A stretch of 39,468 bases of DNA from Chloroflexota bacterium (GCA_028874195.1 JAPPLM010000064.1:1-39468); one strand, 5' to 3'; counted from the stretch's first letter, positions 8,089 through 17,100 are shown. The notes: a model not told the origin generated them from the letters alone. Program-made: numbers and translations.

Positions 8089-9777
8089 ATGAAGAAGCTG
8101 ATAATCATCTTGACCGGCCTGCTGATGCTATTGGGGGCACTAGTCTTTGTCGGATTTCTGTTTTACTTCTCTTTCGGATTCGCAGAGGAGGGGCTCTTCA
8201 TCGGAGCAGGTGCCTCCACCGCTACAATGGAAGAATCTGCTGCAGATTATGATGCCCCCGCGGAACGAATGGAAGCGGCTCAGCCGGAAATCGCCGCGCC
8301 CGCCGCTGAAAGCAGCGCGCAAAAAGTAGCGGCGTCCGCCCCACTCCCAACTGCGGTTTTTGCAACGGATGCCAAGGTTATTCGTAACGGAACGCTCAGC
8401 ATCGTGGTAGAGAATCCCGCAGCCGCTCTCACCAGTGTCGAACAGATAGTGGCGGGTATTCCCGGAGCGTTCATTGCCACTGCTGAAGTGAGGCGCGCCG
8501 GCGATAGCCAGCCGACCTCGCTCACGTTGCGGGTGCCCGCGGAGGCTTTCGACCAAGCCTTGTCTGCGCTGCGCGCTCTCGCTCAGGAAGTATTGGCTGA
8601 GCAAACCGCCGCCCGCGACGTTACTGAAGAATATACCGACCTCGATGCGCGTCTCCGCAACCTGCGAGCCGCCGAGACCCAACTCCTCGCCTTGCTGGAA
8701 CAATCCGACGCCGTGGAAGACCTCCTGAAAGTCGAGAATCGGCTGGCGGAAGTGCGCGGAGAGATCGAGCGGCTCCAGGGACGCTTGAACGTCCTCGAGA
8801 ATCGCATTGCGCTCGCGACGATCCACGTGCTCCTGCACGCCCCGCCGGACCTCTCAGTGGTGCTCGCGGCCGAGAATTTGCCCGTTGCGCATGAAGTGAC
8901 CACGTTTGTTCTCACCTATCGCAATGAGGGCAGCGTGACGGCGCGTGACGGAATACTGGTGCTTTGGGTGCCTGAATTCCTTAGTGTGATAGGTATGGGA
9001 CATGGGGGTGTATACGATCCACTGAGTCGCAAAATCCGTTGGAGCCTCTCTGACATTGCGCCCGGCTCGGTGAATTCGGTTTACGTGCAATTGCGCGTGG
9101 AGGCTACTGAAAAAGACATCGAGCTGCACACCCACTTTCAATCGGCAAGCGCTGAGTTGGACGAGGCTAACAATACCGCCTACCTTACGCTATCGTTCGC
9201 GCCGGACCTGACGTTGCAGGTCGATGGCCCGGCTTCGGGCGCGCAAGGGAACACCATTCCCATCTGGGTCTACTATGCGAACGCCGGAACAGGCGATGCC
9301 ACCGACGTCACCATACGGACGACACTGCCACCCGGCTTGACGTTTGTGCGAGCGACTTCCGGCGGCAGCTACGACCGGGACACGAGTACCATAGTGTGGC
9401 AGCTTGGCTTGCTGCAGGCTGGCGCAGGCAGTGACTTGCGTATCGACATGCGGGTAGACGTGGCTGAAGGCCGCCTGCAAATCCCCATTGCGATAGCGGC
9501 AGATCCAGCCGACGCGGTTGGATTCAATAACCGGACCGAGCTATTTTTTACGGCCTTGCGCGAAGATGTCTCCGCGCGTTCGGTCTGGCAACCGGGACAG
9601 ACCGTTGAGACGAGCTTTGCGGCGCTCATCGTAGTGGCGCGGACGGCTGTGGACGTGCTCATTTGGCTGCTTACGTTCGGCATTCCGTTGGCAATCGTCG
9701 GATTGCTCGGCCTCGGCGTGAGAGTTGGCATGCGCCGCTTGCGACGAGGGCAAGGCGCGCAATCGCTTGACGAGTGA
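8089..9777 (+). CDS. DUF4349 envelope protein with DUF11-like repeats
   Basis: This 562-aa protein begins with a membrane anchor (about 3-28) and an Ala/Glu-rich spacer. A DUF4349-like domain at about 85-260 contains a long coiled-coil stretch (residues about 185-240, heptads rich in Leu, Glu and Arg). Two Ig-like DUF11/CARDB-type modules follow (about 265-375 and 380-480), and a C-terminal transmembrane helix lies at about 520-545 before a basic cytoplasmic tail. An extracytoplasmic loop held by anchors at both ends is the likely topology. GGAGGT ends 10 nt before the ATG at 8089; a GTG at 8071 is in frame but overlaps that site. The function of DUF4349 is unknown. Confidence 0.85.
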   Translation: MKKLIIILTGLLMLLGALVFVGFLFYFSFGFAEEGLFIGAGASTATMEESAADYDAPAERMEAAQPEIAAPAAESSAQKVAASAPLPTAVFATDAKVIRNGTLSIVVENPAAALTSVEQIVAGIPGAFIATAEVRRAGDSQPTSLTLRVPAEAFDQALSALRALAQEVLAEQTAARDVTEEYTDLDARLRNLRAAETQLLALLEQSDAVEDLLKVENRLAEVRGEIERLQGRLNVLENRIALATIHVLLHAPPDLSVVLAAENLPVAHEVTTFVLTYRNEGSVTARDGILVLWVPEFLSVIGMGHGGVYDPLSRKIRWSLSDIAPGSVNSVYVQLRVEATEKDIELHTHFQSASAELDEANNTAYLTLSFAPDLTLQVDGPASGAQGNTIPIWVYYANAGTGDATDVTIRTTLPPGLTFVRATSGGSYDRDTSTIVWQLGLLQAGAGSDLRIDMRVDVAEGRLQIPIAIAADPADAVGFNNRTELFFTALREDVSARSVWQPGQTVETSFAALIVVARTAVDVLIWLLTFGIPLAIVGLLGLGVRVGMRRLRRGQGAQSLDE

Positions 9778-9867
9778 TGTTGCCCACATCGAGACCGCGC
9801 GTGCGACAGCGTGCTGCTATAGGCGGTGGCCCGTAAGAATAAACCGGATCAGAGTACCTTTCATTAG

Positions 9868-11508
9868 ATGAGCGCGTCTGTTTCCACCGACGTGATCATG
9901 GCTCGTGCCGCGGTGGTGTTGCTTCTCAGCAACGTGCTCAGCCGCATTCTCGGGCTCGTTCGCGAACAGACCATCGCGTACCTCTTTGGGGTGAGCGGGG
10001 CAGCCTCCTCTTTCGTGGCGGCGTCCCAAGTGCCGACGATGGTCTACGACCTTCTGCTCGGCGGCGCGGTGACGGCTGCCTTGGTCCCTGTTTTTGCCGA
10101 CTACGCAAGAAATAACCGCGAATTCTCGGCGTTGTTCGGCGCAATGCTGGCGCTGGCGGCGGTGGTGCTCGGCGGCATGGTGATAGTGCTGAGCGTGTTC
10201 GCGGAACCCCTCGTCCGCATTCTCGTTCCCGGCTTTGCCGCAAATCTTGCCGATCAGTGCCTAATCTCGTCGCAGACAGCCACCGTTGCGGCAACAAGCG
10301 CTAGCGCTGGGTCGGAATTGCTCGCGCAAACGGTTGGACTAACCCGCTTGGCCTTGCCCGCCGCGGCCTTCTTGGGTCTGTCGGGCGTGGTCAACGCCGC
10401 GCTCTACGCCGGTCAGCGACCCCACTATCCGGCCTTCTGCGCGGCGGTGTATAACGTGTGCATCATCCTCACCGCGCTGCTCTTTGTCGGTCGCTTTGGC
10501 GTTGCGAGCCTTGCGCTCGGCGTGCTGGTGGGATCGGTTGGGCAGCTTATCTTTCAACTGCCGGGCTTGTGGCGCATGGGCTTGCGCCCGCGCGTGGCCT
10601 TATCGCATCCCGCCGTGCCGCGCATTCTGCGGCTCTATGCGCCCGTCTTTGCGGGGTTGATCATCACGCAGTTTGCCATTGTCTTGGATCGCAACCTTGC
10701 GTCGTGTACCGGCCAGGACAGCATCGCCGCAATGAACTACGCGACCCGCTTGGTGCAACTTCCCCTCGGCTTGGTCGGCTCCGCGATTGCCCTTGCCGTG
10801 CTCCCGCTGTTAGCCGCAGAAGAAAGTGTCGCCAATCTAGAAAACTTTCGGCGCATACTCAACCAAGGGGTGCGGCTCATTCTGCTCCTGATGCTGCCGA
10901 TCTTTGCCTTGATGTTGATCTGGCACTGGCCCATCGTCGAGCTTGTCTATCAGCGCGGGGCGTTCGACGCCGCCGACGCCGAAGCCACCGGCTTGGCGCT
11001 CTTCCTCTACAGTTGGCAATTGCCGCTGACGGGGTTGGACCAGCTCTTCATCTTTGCCTACTACGCTCGCAAGAACACCCGCACGCCAGTGCTCGTAGGC
11101 ATCTTGGGCATTGGTTTCTATCTCGCTGTTGCCTTGCCGTTGCTGCAACCGCTCGGCATGCCGGGGCTGGTGCTGGCGAACACTGTGCAGAATTCCGGCC
11201 ATGCGCTTGTCATGCTCTGGCTGCTTAGCCGCTTCTTGGGGGGTGTGGGCGGCGAGGGCTTTGGCCGATTCATCGTAACTATCGGCACGGGTACGTTATT
11301 TGTTGCACTCGCGGCTGGCGGCATGCTCTACGTGCAACGGGTGTTGACCGATGGCGGTGGCACGGTCGGCTTGTTGGCGTTGGTCGTGGGAGGCGGCGGG
11401 TTGTTGCTGCTTGCGTATCTGGGGATGTTGCGGCTGTTCAAGTTACCTGAACTCGCTCTCTTGGCCGAAATGGCGCCCGCTCCCTTCCGCGCGGCGGTGC
11501 GGCGCTAG
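9868..11508 (+). CDS. murJ: Lipid II flippase MurJ (MviN)
   Basis: This 546-aa polytopic protein of the MOP superfamily flips the peptidoglycan precursor lipid II across the cytoplasmic membrane. About 14 hydrophobic helices are visible. The N-terminal family signature S-R-I-L-G-L-V-R-E-Q lies near 26-35, followed by A-A-S-Q-V-P-T-M and a G-G-A-V-T-A-A-L-V-P-V-F motif. The first periplasmic region is longer than in many homologues, with a Ser/Ala/Thr-rich stretch around 130-150. The ATG at 9868 has a weak RBS; ATG 9898 is an alternative. Its presence implies a peptidoglycan pathway, though most Chloroflexota are monoderm and vary in wall structure. Confidence 0.93.
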   Translation: MSASVSTDVIMARAAVVLLLSNVLSRILGLVREQTIAYLFGVSGAASSFVAASQVPTMVYDLLLGGAVTAALVPVFADYARNNREFSALFGAMLALAAVVLGGMVIVLSVFAEPLVRILVPGFAANLADQCLISSQTATVAATSASAGSELLAQTVGLTRLALPAAAFLGLSGVVNAALYAGQRPHYPAFCAAVYNVCIILTALLFVGRFGVASLALGVLVGSVGQLIFQLPGLWRMGLRPRVALSHPAVPRILRLYAPVFAGLIITQFAIVLDRNLASCTGQDSIAAMNYATRLVQLPLGLVGSAIALAVLPLLAAEESVANLENFRRILNQGVRLILLLMLPIFALMLIWHWPIVELVYQRGAFDAADAEATGLALFLYSWQLPLTGLDQLFIFAYYARKNTRTPVLVGILGIGFYLAVALPLLQPLGMPGLVLANTVQNSGHALVMLWLLSRFLGGVGGEGFGRFIVTIGTGTLFVALAAGGMLYVQRVLTDGGGTVGLLALVVGGGGLLLLAYLGMLRLFKLPELALLAEMAPAPFRAAVRR

Positions 11509-11519
11509 GCGGACACCAA

Positions 11520-11556
11520 AGTGACTGTCACTGAGTCCAAGTAGCCTGTATACAGG
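11520..11556. promoter_or_regulatory. Two short palindromes upstream of PEP carboxylase
   Basis: AGTGAC-T-GTCACT (11520-11532) and CCTGTATACAGG (11545-11556) are both perfect dyads, within 190 nt of the ppc start. They could be operator sites; the second resembles GntR-type TGTATACA cores. CCTGTATACA recurs at about 32284-32293, upstream of the methyltransferase. No T-run follows, so a terminator is unlikely. Confidence 0.3.
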
Positions 11557-11721
11557 ATACCGGCTGCTCCTCAGTCATGGGGCTTGCAAGTATGGCATGA
11601 TAGGGATGAGCATTCTCCTCTTCTTGACTTGTCAAATTCGCCTAACGCACCTAATTTGCTTGCAAACCCCTCCATGGGGTGTGGAAGCTCCTATCAATCC
11701 GGATTGCAGAGGGAACGTGGT

Positions 11722-14565
11722 ATGGAGATGGAAGCCGAGCCTAAGCAGACCGCTCTACAACGGGTACCCATCGAGCAACTGCGCGAGGACGTGCACTTTC
11801 TGGGCAGCGTGCTCGGTGAGGTGCTGCGGGAGCAGCACGGTCAGTCACTCCTGGACCTGGTTGAGGACGTTCGTCTTCGCGCCATCTGGCAGCGGACGAC
11901 CACGGCTACCGTTTCACTGCAACCGCTGGCGGACTCAGTGTCCGATCTGCAGCAGGAGCAGATGTTCGCGGTGGCTCGAGCGTTTTCCCTCTACTTCTAT
12001 CTCATCAACGCTGCGGAAGAGCAGCACCGCCTGCGCCGCATGCGCGAGAACGAGCGCAAAGGACATCCCAACCCAAGGTATGAATCGATTGCCGCCGCCA
12101 TAGCGCACCTGAAGAGCGAGGGCGTCATGCCGGCAGAACTGGCGCCAATTCTGGCGCTCCTCTCCATTCGCCCGGTCTTCACGCGGCACCCCACAGAAGT
12201 GCGGCGGCGGACGCTGCTGGTATTTCTTGAGATGTTGCGAGCCTGTCTAGCTGAACGCCAGAGCAAGCGTCAAGACGTGTCGCTTGAGCAGCGGACCAGT
12301 GAAAAGATCCATGAGATTGTGACGATATTGGCGCAAACTGACATCACGCCCTGGGAGCGCCCAACCGTCTTGGGAGAGGTTGACGACGGACTCTACTACT
12401 TCGATCACGTATTGCTGGACGTGATCCCGGCACTCTATCACGAGCTGGAAGACGCATTGCGGCAATACTCTGAGGAGCATGCATTTACGCTGCCGCGCTT
12501 CTTGACCTTCGGGTCCTGGATGGGAGGCGATCGGGATGGGAATCCATTCGTCACACCGGCGGTGACCGAAGAGACTTTGCGCATGCATCGGTCTCTAATC
12601 CTCGATAGATACACGCGAGACCTAGACGAGTTGTGGCGTGTATTGAGCCCATCGGTGCACTATGCGTCCGTCTCGCAGGAGTTGCTGGATTCGATTGCGC
12701 GCGACCGCGAATCGTTGCCCGGCGCCGGAGTTGGCGCCAAGTCGGACATTATAGAGCCTTACCGCACCAAGATCGTCATGATGCAGAAGCGTTTGGCGCG
12801 CACGCGCCGACGCTATGCGGGCGGTGGCGCGGCGGCTTCCGGAGCGTACCATGACCCCGATGCATTGCTTGAAGATCTGTTGCTCATCCAGGACAGCTTG
12901 GTACAGAACGGTGGCGGACGAATTGCCCGGGGCCTGCTCCGCGACGTGATTCGACGGGTGCAAGTCTTCGGCTTTCATCTGGTAGATCTAGACGTGCGCG
13001 AGCACAGCGGCGTGCATGAGGCCACGCTGGATGCATATCTCACCGCAGCGGATGTAACGCCGCGTTATAGCGCTTTGAGTGAATCAGACAAAGTTGCACT
13101 GCTCACGCGGTTGCTCGAGAGCTCAGAGACGATAGGCTTTCACGAACTCTCCGTAAGCGAAGCCGCTCGCACGGCCTTCCAGACTCTGGTGAGCGTGGCA
13201 CGCATGCAGGCGGAGGTTGGGATAGCGGCTTGCAACACCTACATCATTAGCTTTACGGAATCGGTGAGCGACTTACTTGAAGTAGCTGTGCTGGCCAAGG
13301 AGGCCGGGCTATGGCAAGTGGACGCCCAGGGACGAGTAAGCGAGAGTCGTCTCAAGATTGTGCCGCTACTTGAGACCATCGGGGACTTACGCGGCGGATT
13401 TGATCTCATGCATGCGCTGCTCTCGATACCTGTGTTCCGCTCTCACGTGGCGCGCTGGGACGACCGCTTCGAGGTCATGTTAGGGTATTCCGACAGCAAC
13501 AAAGACGGCGGATTTCTCACGTCTACCTGGGAACTCTATTGCGCGCAGAGACAGGTCGTTGCCGCCTGCCGCGCTCATGGCGTGACCGTCCAGCTTTTCC
13601 ACGGCCGCGGCGGCGCCCTCGGTCGGGGCGGCGGGCCGACGAACCGCGCCATTATGGCGCAGCCTCCCGATTCACTGGCCGGCGGCATGAAGCTGACGGA
13701 ACAGGGCGAGGTCATTTTTTCCCGCTATGGCCGCCAAGCGGTTGCGCATCGCAACCTGGAGCAGGTCATCCATGCCATGCTGCTGGCGCGGCTCAGTCCC
13801 AGCGTTTTGGAGTCCCGCGCTTCCCTGGAGCCTGACTGGGAGAGCACCATGGCGACGCTGTCGCAGACGGCGTTCCGTGCCTATCGAGCACTCATCTACG
13901 AGACACCGGAACTCCGCACCTATTACCAGCAGGCGACGCCCATCGAACACATCAGCCGCATGAATGTGGGGTCGCGGCCGGCGTCGCGCAAGGGCGGCGA
14001 CCGCGTGGAGGATCTGCGGGCGATACCGTGGGTATTCGCGTGGACGCAGAGTCGACATAACTTACCTGGTTGGTACGGCGTCGGCAGCGCCTTGCAGGCG
14101 TTTATTGCCGCAGACGGGGGCAATTTGGAGCGCTTGCGCGCGATGTACACGCGTTGGGTCTTCTTCCGTTCGCTCATCGATAACGCCCAACTGAGCATCG
14201 GCACCGCCGACATGTCGGTGGCGCGTCTCTACGCCGGACTGGTAACTGACGACGCAGTAAGAGACAAGATCTATACAGCGATTGCGGAAGAGTACCAACG
14301 CACGCGGGATGCGCTCCTGCAGATTACGGCCCAAGAGCAACTCCTCGACTCTTCGCCGGTGCTGCAACGCTCGATTCTGCTGCGCAATCCCTACGTCGAT
14401 CCGCTGCACTGTCTCCAAGTGCGCATGATCAAGGAGTGGCGCACAGACTTTGCTGACGCGGCTGAGACTCCTTTGGATGAACTCACGCCGGAAGCGCGCC
14501 GCTTGTTGGAAGGAATCTTCCAGACCATCAATGGCATCGCGGCCGGCGTGCAGTCAACGGGATGA
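11722..14565 (+). CDS. ppc: Phosphoenolpyruvate carboxylase
   Basis: This 947-aa cytoplasmic enzyme carboxylates PEP with bicarbonate to oxaloacetate, replenishing the TCA cycle. All core motifs are present: T-R-H-P-T-E with catalytic His156, G-S-W-M-G-G-D-R-D-G-N-P, G-Y-S-D-S-N-K-D-G-G-F, F-H-G-R-G-G-A-L-G-R-G-G-G-P (glycine-rich PEP-site loop), G-S-R-P-A-S-R, F-A-W-T-Q-S-R, and the conserved C-terminus N-G-I-A-A-G-V-Q-S-T-G. The ATG at 11722 was chosen because GAGGGA lies 7 nt upstream. An upstream in-frame extension to 11584 would add 46 residues with no family resemblance. It stands alone, with no TCA-cycle neighbours. Confidence 0.97.
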   Translation: MEMEAEPKQTALQRVPIEQLREDVHFLGSVLGEVLREQHGQSLLDLVEDVRLRAIWQRTTTATVSLQPLADSVSDLQQEQMFAVARAFSLYFYLINAAEEQHRLRRMRENERKGHPNPRYESIAAAIAHLKSEGVMPAELAPILALLSIRPVFTRHPTEVRRRTLLVFLEMLRACLAERQSKRQDVSLEQRTSEKIHEIVTILAQTDITPWERPTVLGEVDDGLYYFDHVLLDVIPALYHELEDALRQYSEEHAFTLPRFLTFGSWMGGDRDGNPFVTPAVTEETLRMHRSLILDRYTRDLDELWRVLSPSVHYASVSQELLDSIARDRESLPGAGVGAKSDIIEPYRTKIVMMQKRLARTRRRYAGGGAAASGAYHDPDALLEDLLLIQDSLVQNGGGRIARGLLRDVIRRVQVFGFHLVDLDVREHSGVHEATLDAYLTAADVTPRYSALSESDKVALLTRLLESSETIGFHELSVSEAARTAFQTLVSVARMQAEVGIAACNTYIISFTESVSDLLEVAVLAKEAGLWQVDAQGRVSESRLKIVPLLETIGDLRGGFDLMHALLSIPVFRSHVARWDDRFEVMLGYSDSNKDGGFLTSTWELYCAQRQVVAACRAHGVTVQLFHGRGGALGRGGGPTNRAIMAQPPDSLAGGMKLTEQGEVIFSRYGRQAVAHRNLEQVIHAMLLARLSPSVLESRASLEPDWESTMATLSQTAFRAYRALIYETPELRTYYQQATPIEHISRMNVGSRPASRKGGDRVEDLRAIPWVFAWTQSRHNLPGWYGVGSALQAFIAADGGNLERLRAMYTRWVFFRSLIDNAQLSIGTADMSVARLYAGLVTDDAVRDKIYTAIAEEYQRTRDALLQITAQEQLLDSSPVLQRSILLRNPYVDPLHCLQVRMIKEWRTDFADAAETPLDELTPEARRLLEGIFQTINGIAAGVQSTG

Positions 14566-14735
14566 GCGTGTGCTGATCTTGGGGATGCCAGGGATCAAGG
14601 CAATAGGCTTGGCTTTCTTGCAGCAGCGTGATGATGCGGGTGTTACCAGGAGAGTTGGTAGAATCTGGATAAAACGGGGCGGCGAGAAGGCTTTTCTGGC
14701 ACAATTGAGAAAATCAGCCTGTTCGTCAGCATCCA

Positions 14736-14751
14736 AGGCGCGAAAGCGCCT
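14736..14751 (+). other. Hairpin with GAAA tetraloop upstream of the first dioxygenase gene
   Basis: AGGCGC (14736-14741) pairs with GCGCCT (14746-14751) around a GAAA tetraloop. It sits about 50 nt before the ATG at 14803 in the otherwise empty 237-nt gap after ppc. No T-run follows, so it is not a standard terminator. It could be a structured leader or a remnant. Confidence 0.35.
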
Positions 14752-14802
14752 GTGCTTCGATAATGGGAACCTTCCATTGAGACGGGAGACACTCAGACGG
14801 CG

Positions 14803-15693
14803 ATGAAAACGACGGTCTTGCCAGAAACACTGACGTCGAATGGCAATGCCTTCGATCTCTCTAACGAGACGTTCGGGGAGTTGCGGGACGCCAACAGCTT
14901 GCTCGGCGATATGGGTGCAATCCACGAACGGCTTGACGAGGACGGCTATCTGCTCTTCCGCAATTACCTGGACAAAGAAAAGGTGCTGGCGGCCCGCCGC
15001 GAACTGATTGGCAAGCTCGACGAAATCGGTCTTATCGACCGCAGTAAGCCCTTCATGGATGCCATCTTTTCGGGTGACACGAGTGGCATCAGCGCGACGG
15101 ACCGCAAGGCATTCGCCCGCAACCTCCGGTCGGGGCCGGCGCTGAAGGAGGTTTGCTTTTCCGGTAGAATCATGTCCTTCTTTGAGGAGTTTTTCGGGGA
15201 CGAAGTGCTCCACCTCAATTACATTTGGGTGCGCAACCGGCGTCGTGGGGCTGCCGCCCCCTGTCACTTCGACTGGGTGTACATGGGACGCGGCACCCGA
15301 AACGTCGTGACGACATGGATCCCGCAGGGAGCAATACCCTTATGCGACGGCCCGCTGGCGATCCTGCATGGCTCGCACAAGTGGCAAGAACTGCAGCAGA
15401 CGTACGGCAAGATCGACGTGGACAAGGATAAAGATAAGAACCCGTACGGCGGCGGGTCGCTGACCAAAGACCCGAATCAACCCCAGCAGCGGTACGGCGG
15501 GCGCTGGCTCACCACGGAATTCGAGCCGGGTGACGTGCTCATGTTCGGCATGTTTACGTTGCACTGTTCGCTGGACAACGAAAGCCCGGAGAACCACATC
15601 CGCCTTTCCACCGACACACGCTACCAACTCTCCAATGAACCCGCCGACGAGCGCTGGATCGGCGATGATCCCTTCGGCCACGGCATGATGTAG
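14803..15693 (+). CDS. Phytanoyl-CoA dioxygenase (PhyH) family protein, copy 1
   Basis: This 296-aa protein belongs to the Fe(II)/2-oxoglutarate oxygenase superfamily. The iron-binding facial triad is visible as His155-x-Asp157 (C-H-F-D-W) and His254 (T-L-H-C), with Arg267 (I-R-L-S-T) placed to bind 2-oxoglutarate. The double-stranded beta-helix spans about 120-275. Catalysis is therefore plausible, but the hydroxylated substrate is unknown; the family includes lipid, halogenase-like and natural-product enzymes. It is followed after 159 nt by a paralogue with about 80-85% identical residues, a tandem duplication. The ATG start has no strong RBS. Confidence 0.9.
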   Translation: MKTTVLPETLTSNGNAFDLSNETFGELRDANSLLGDMGAIHERLDEDGYLLFRNYLDKEKVLAARRELIGKLDEIGLIDRSKPFMDAIFSGDTSGISATDRKAFARNLRSGPALKEVCFSGRIMSFFEEFFGDEVLHLNYIWVRNRRRGAAAPCHFDWVYMGRGTRNVVTTWIPQGAIPLCDGPLAILHGSHKWQELQQTYGKIDVDKDKDKNPYGGGSLTKDPNQPQQRYGGRWLTTEFEPGDVLMFGMFTLHCSLDNESPENHIRLSTDTRYQLSNEPADERWIGDDPFGHGMM

Positions 15694-15852
15694 GCCGGGG
15701 CCGCTGAGAAGGGTATCCCGCGCAGCGGACGGCACACCGCAATTGCAGTGGTTTGGTGTGAAAGGTAGTATTGACGGAGCGGCCATAGACGGCGCTGTGA
15801 CCACGTCTACTGCCGCGACGGAGTTCTCACCGCATCAGGGAGGTTAGGCAAG

Positions 15853-16749
15853 GTGGTTATTCAGACTCTCGTCTTGCCGGAAACGTTGTCATCGAACGGA
15901 AATGCCTTCGATCTCTCGCATGAGACATTCGGCGAGTTACGCGATGCCAATAGCTTGCTGGGCAATACGGGTGCCCTGCACGAACGCTTTGCTGAAGACG
16001 GCTATTTGTTGCTGCGCAACTATCTGGACAAGGAGAAAGTGCTGGCGGCGCGCCGTGAATTGATCGGCAAGCTCGACGAAATCGGCTTGATCGATCGTGC
16101 CAAGCCCTTTATGGAGGCCGTCTTCTCCGGCGATACCAGCGGCATCAGCGCGACGGACCGCCAGAAGTTCGCCCGCCACCTCCGCTCAGGGCCCGCGCTT
16201 AAGGAGATCTGCTTCTCCGGTCGGGTTATGGAATTCTTCGCGCAGTTCTTCGGCGATGAGGTCCTTCACCTGGATTACATTTGGGTTCGCAATCAGCGTC
16301 GGGGCGCGGCCACCGGCTGCCACTTCGACTGGGTGTACATGGGGCGCGGCACCCGCAAGCTCATGACGGCGTGGATTCCGCAGGGCGCGGTGCCGCTTGC
16401 CGACGGCCCGCTGGCGATCCTGCACGGCTCTCACAAATGGCACGAATTGCAGAATACCTACGGCAAGATCGACGTGGACAAGGACAAGGAGAAGAACCCC
16501 TACGGCGGCGGCTGGCTGACGAAGAACCCGAATCAGCCCCAGCAGCGGTACGGCGGCCGCTGGCTCACCACGGAGTTCGAGCCGGGCGATCTGCTGGTTT
16601 TCGGCATGTTCACACTGCACTGCGCGCTGGACAATAAAAGCCCGCAGAACCGCATCCGCCTCTCCACCGACACCCGCTATCAACTCGCCAGCGAACCCGC
16701 CGACGAACGCTGGATCGGCGACGACCCCTTCGGCCACGGGATGATGTGA
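15853..16749 (+). CDS. Phytanoyl-CoA dioxygenase (PhyH) family protein, copy 2
   Basis: This 298-aa tandem paralogue of the preceding gene keeps the same iron and 2-oxoglutarate residues (His157, Asp159, His256, Arg269) and an identical C-terminus (D-D-P-F-G-H-G-M-M). Differences cluster around 125-175 and the acidic lysine loop near 205-225, which may alter substrate choice. The GTG start at 15853 is supported by GGGAGG about 9 nt upstream, a better RBS than copy 1 has. The 159-nt spacer between the copies shows no clear duplication, so the two probably have separate translation signals. Confidence 0.9.
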   Translation: MVIQTLVLPETLSSNGNAFDLSHETFGELRDANSLLGNTGALHERFAEDGYLLLRNYLDKEKVLAARRELIGKLDEIGLIDRAKPFMEAVFSGDTSGISATDRQKFARHLRSGPALKEICFSGRVMEFFAQFFGDEVLHLDYIWVRNQRRGAATGCHFDWVYMGRGTRKLMTAWIPQGAVPLADGPLAILHGSHKWHELQNTYGKIDVDKDKEKNPYGGGWLTKNPNQPQQRYGGRWLTTEFEPGDLLVFGMFTLHCALDNKSPQNRIRLSTDTRYQLASEPADERWIGDDPFGHGMM

Positions 16750-16922
16750 GCCTGCTGTGACGAGTGGCCTAAAAGGGTCAGGAGAATGCCGCATTAAGCT
16801 TGGCGGCAGCCTTGAGTGGCGGAACTGAGTTAACTGCTAATGCCGTCATCTCTCCGAGAGGGTAGCCTCGCTAAGCGAGCATAGTATTCGGAGGGTCTGA
16901 AACGGCCCGTGATGATGGTAGT
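16750..16922. other. Spacer with short palindrome between dioxygenase and tRNA-Arg
   Basis: No gene is seen. At 16866-16879 lies CCTCGCTAAGCGAG, a tight dyad. Its first 13 bases recur downstream of the broken SDR gene at about 21399-21412. It may be a fragment of a dispersed element. Confidence 0.35.
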
Positions 16923-16998
16923 TGGTACCCCGTGAGCGATTCGAACGCTCGACCCCTGGCTCCGCAAGCCAGTGCTCTATCCACTGAGCTAACGGGGC
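16923..16998 (-). tRNA. tRNA-Arg (anticodon GCG)
   Basis: This is a complete 76-nt cloverleaf with encoded CCA. The acceptor stem is GCCCCGT / ACGGGGT with a G1-U72 wobble. The D arm is GCTC-AGTGGATA-GAGC, the anticodon arm CTGGC-TTGCGGA-GCCAG, and the T arm GAGCG-TTCGAAT-CGCTC. The anticodon at positions 34-36 reads GCG, which decodes CGC arginine codons. Bacteria normally read CGU/CGC/CGA with an ACG anticodon modified to inosine, so GCG is notable. Confidence 0.95.
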
Positions 16999-17053
16999 AA
17001 TCCATTTGATGCTTTTAGTATAGCATTTTGCGCGGTTGCGGCGGTGAAGATGG

Positions 17054-17100
17054 TTCCCGTTTTCACGGGAATGACGGAGTCCCTCGTGCTATTTTCATGG
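17054..17100. repeat. Dispersed hairpin repeat, copy 2
   Basis: 17066-17100 is identical over 35 bases to 64-98. The adjoining stem is TTCCCGT (17054-17060) / ACGGGAA (17065-17071) around TTTC. Compared with copy 1, the inner pair is T-A instead of C-G: both sides changed, so pairing is kept. It lies in the 215-nt gap between the tRNA and hflC. A further 7-bp dyad, AGGGCTG (17151-17157) / CAGCCCT (17173-17179), lies just past the hflC stop but has no T-run. Confidence 0.8.

Noticed and set aside
11584-11721. 46-residue N-terminal extension of PEP carboxylase
   Set aside because: The extension has no family similarity, while ATG 11722 has GAGGGA at ideal spacing.
14736-14751. Terminator for PEP carboxylase
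   Set aside because: The hairpin is strong but short, 170 nt past the stop and not followed by a T-run.
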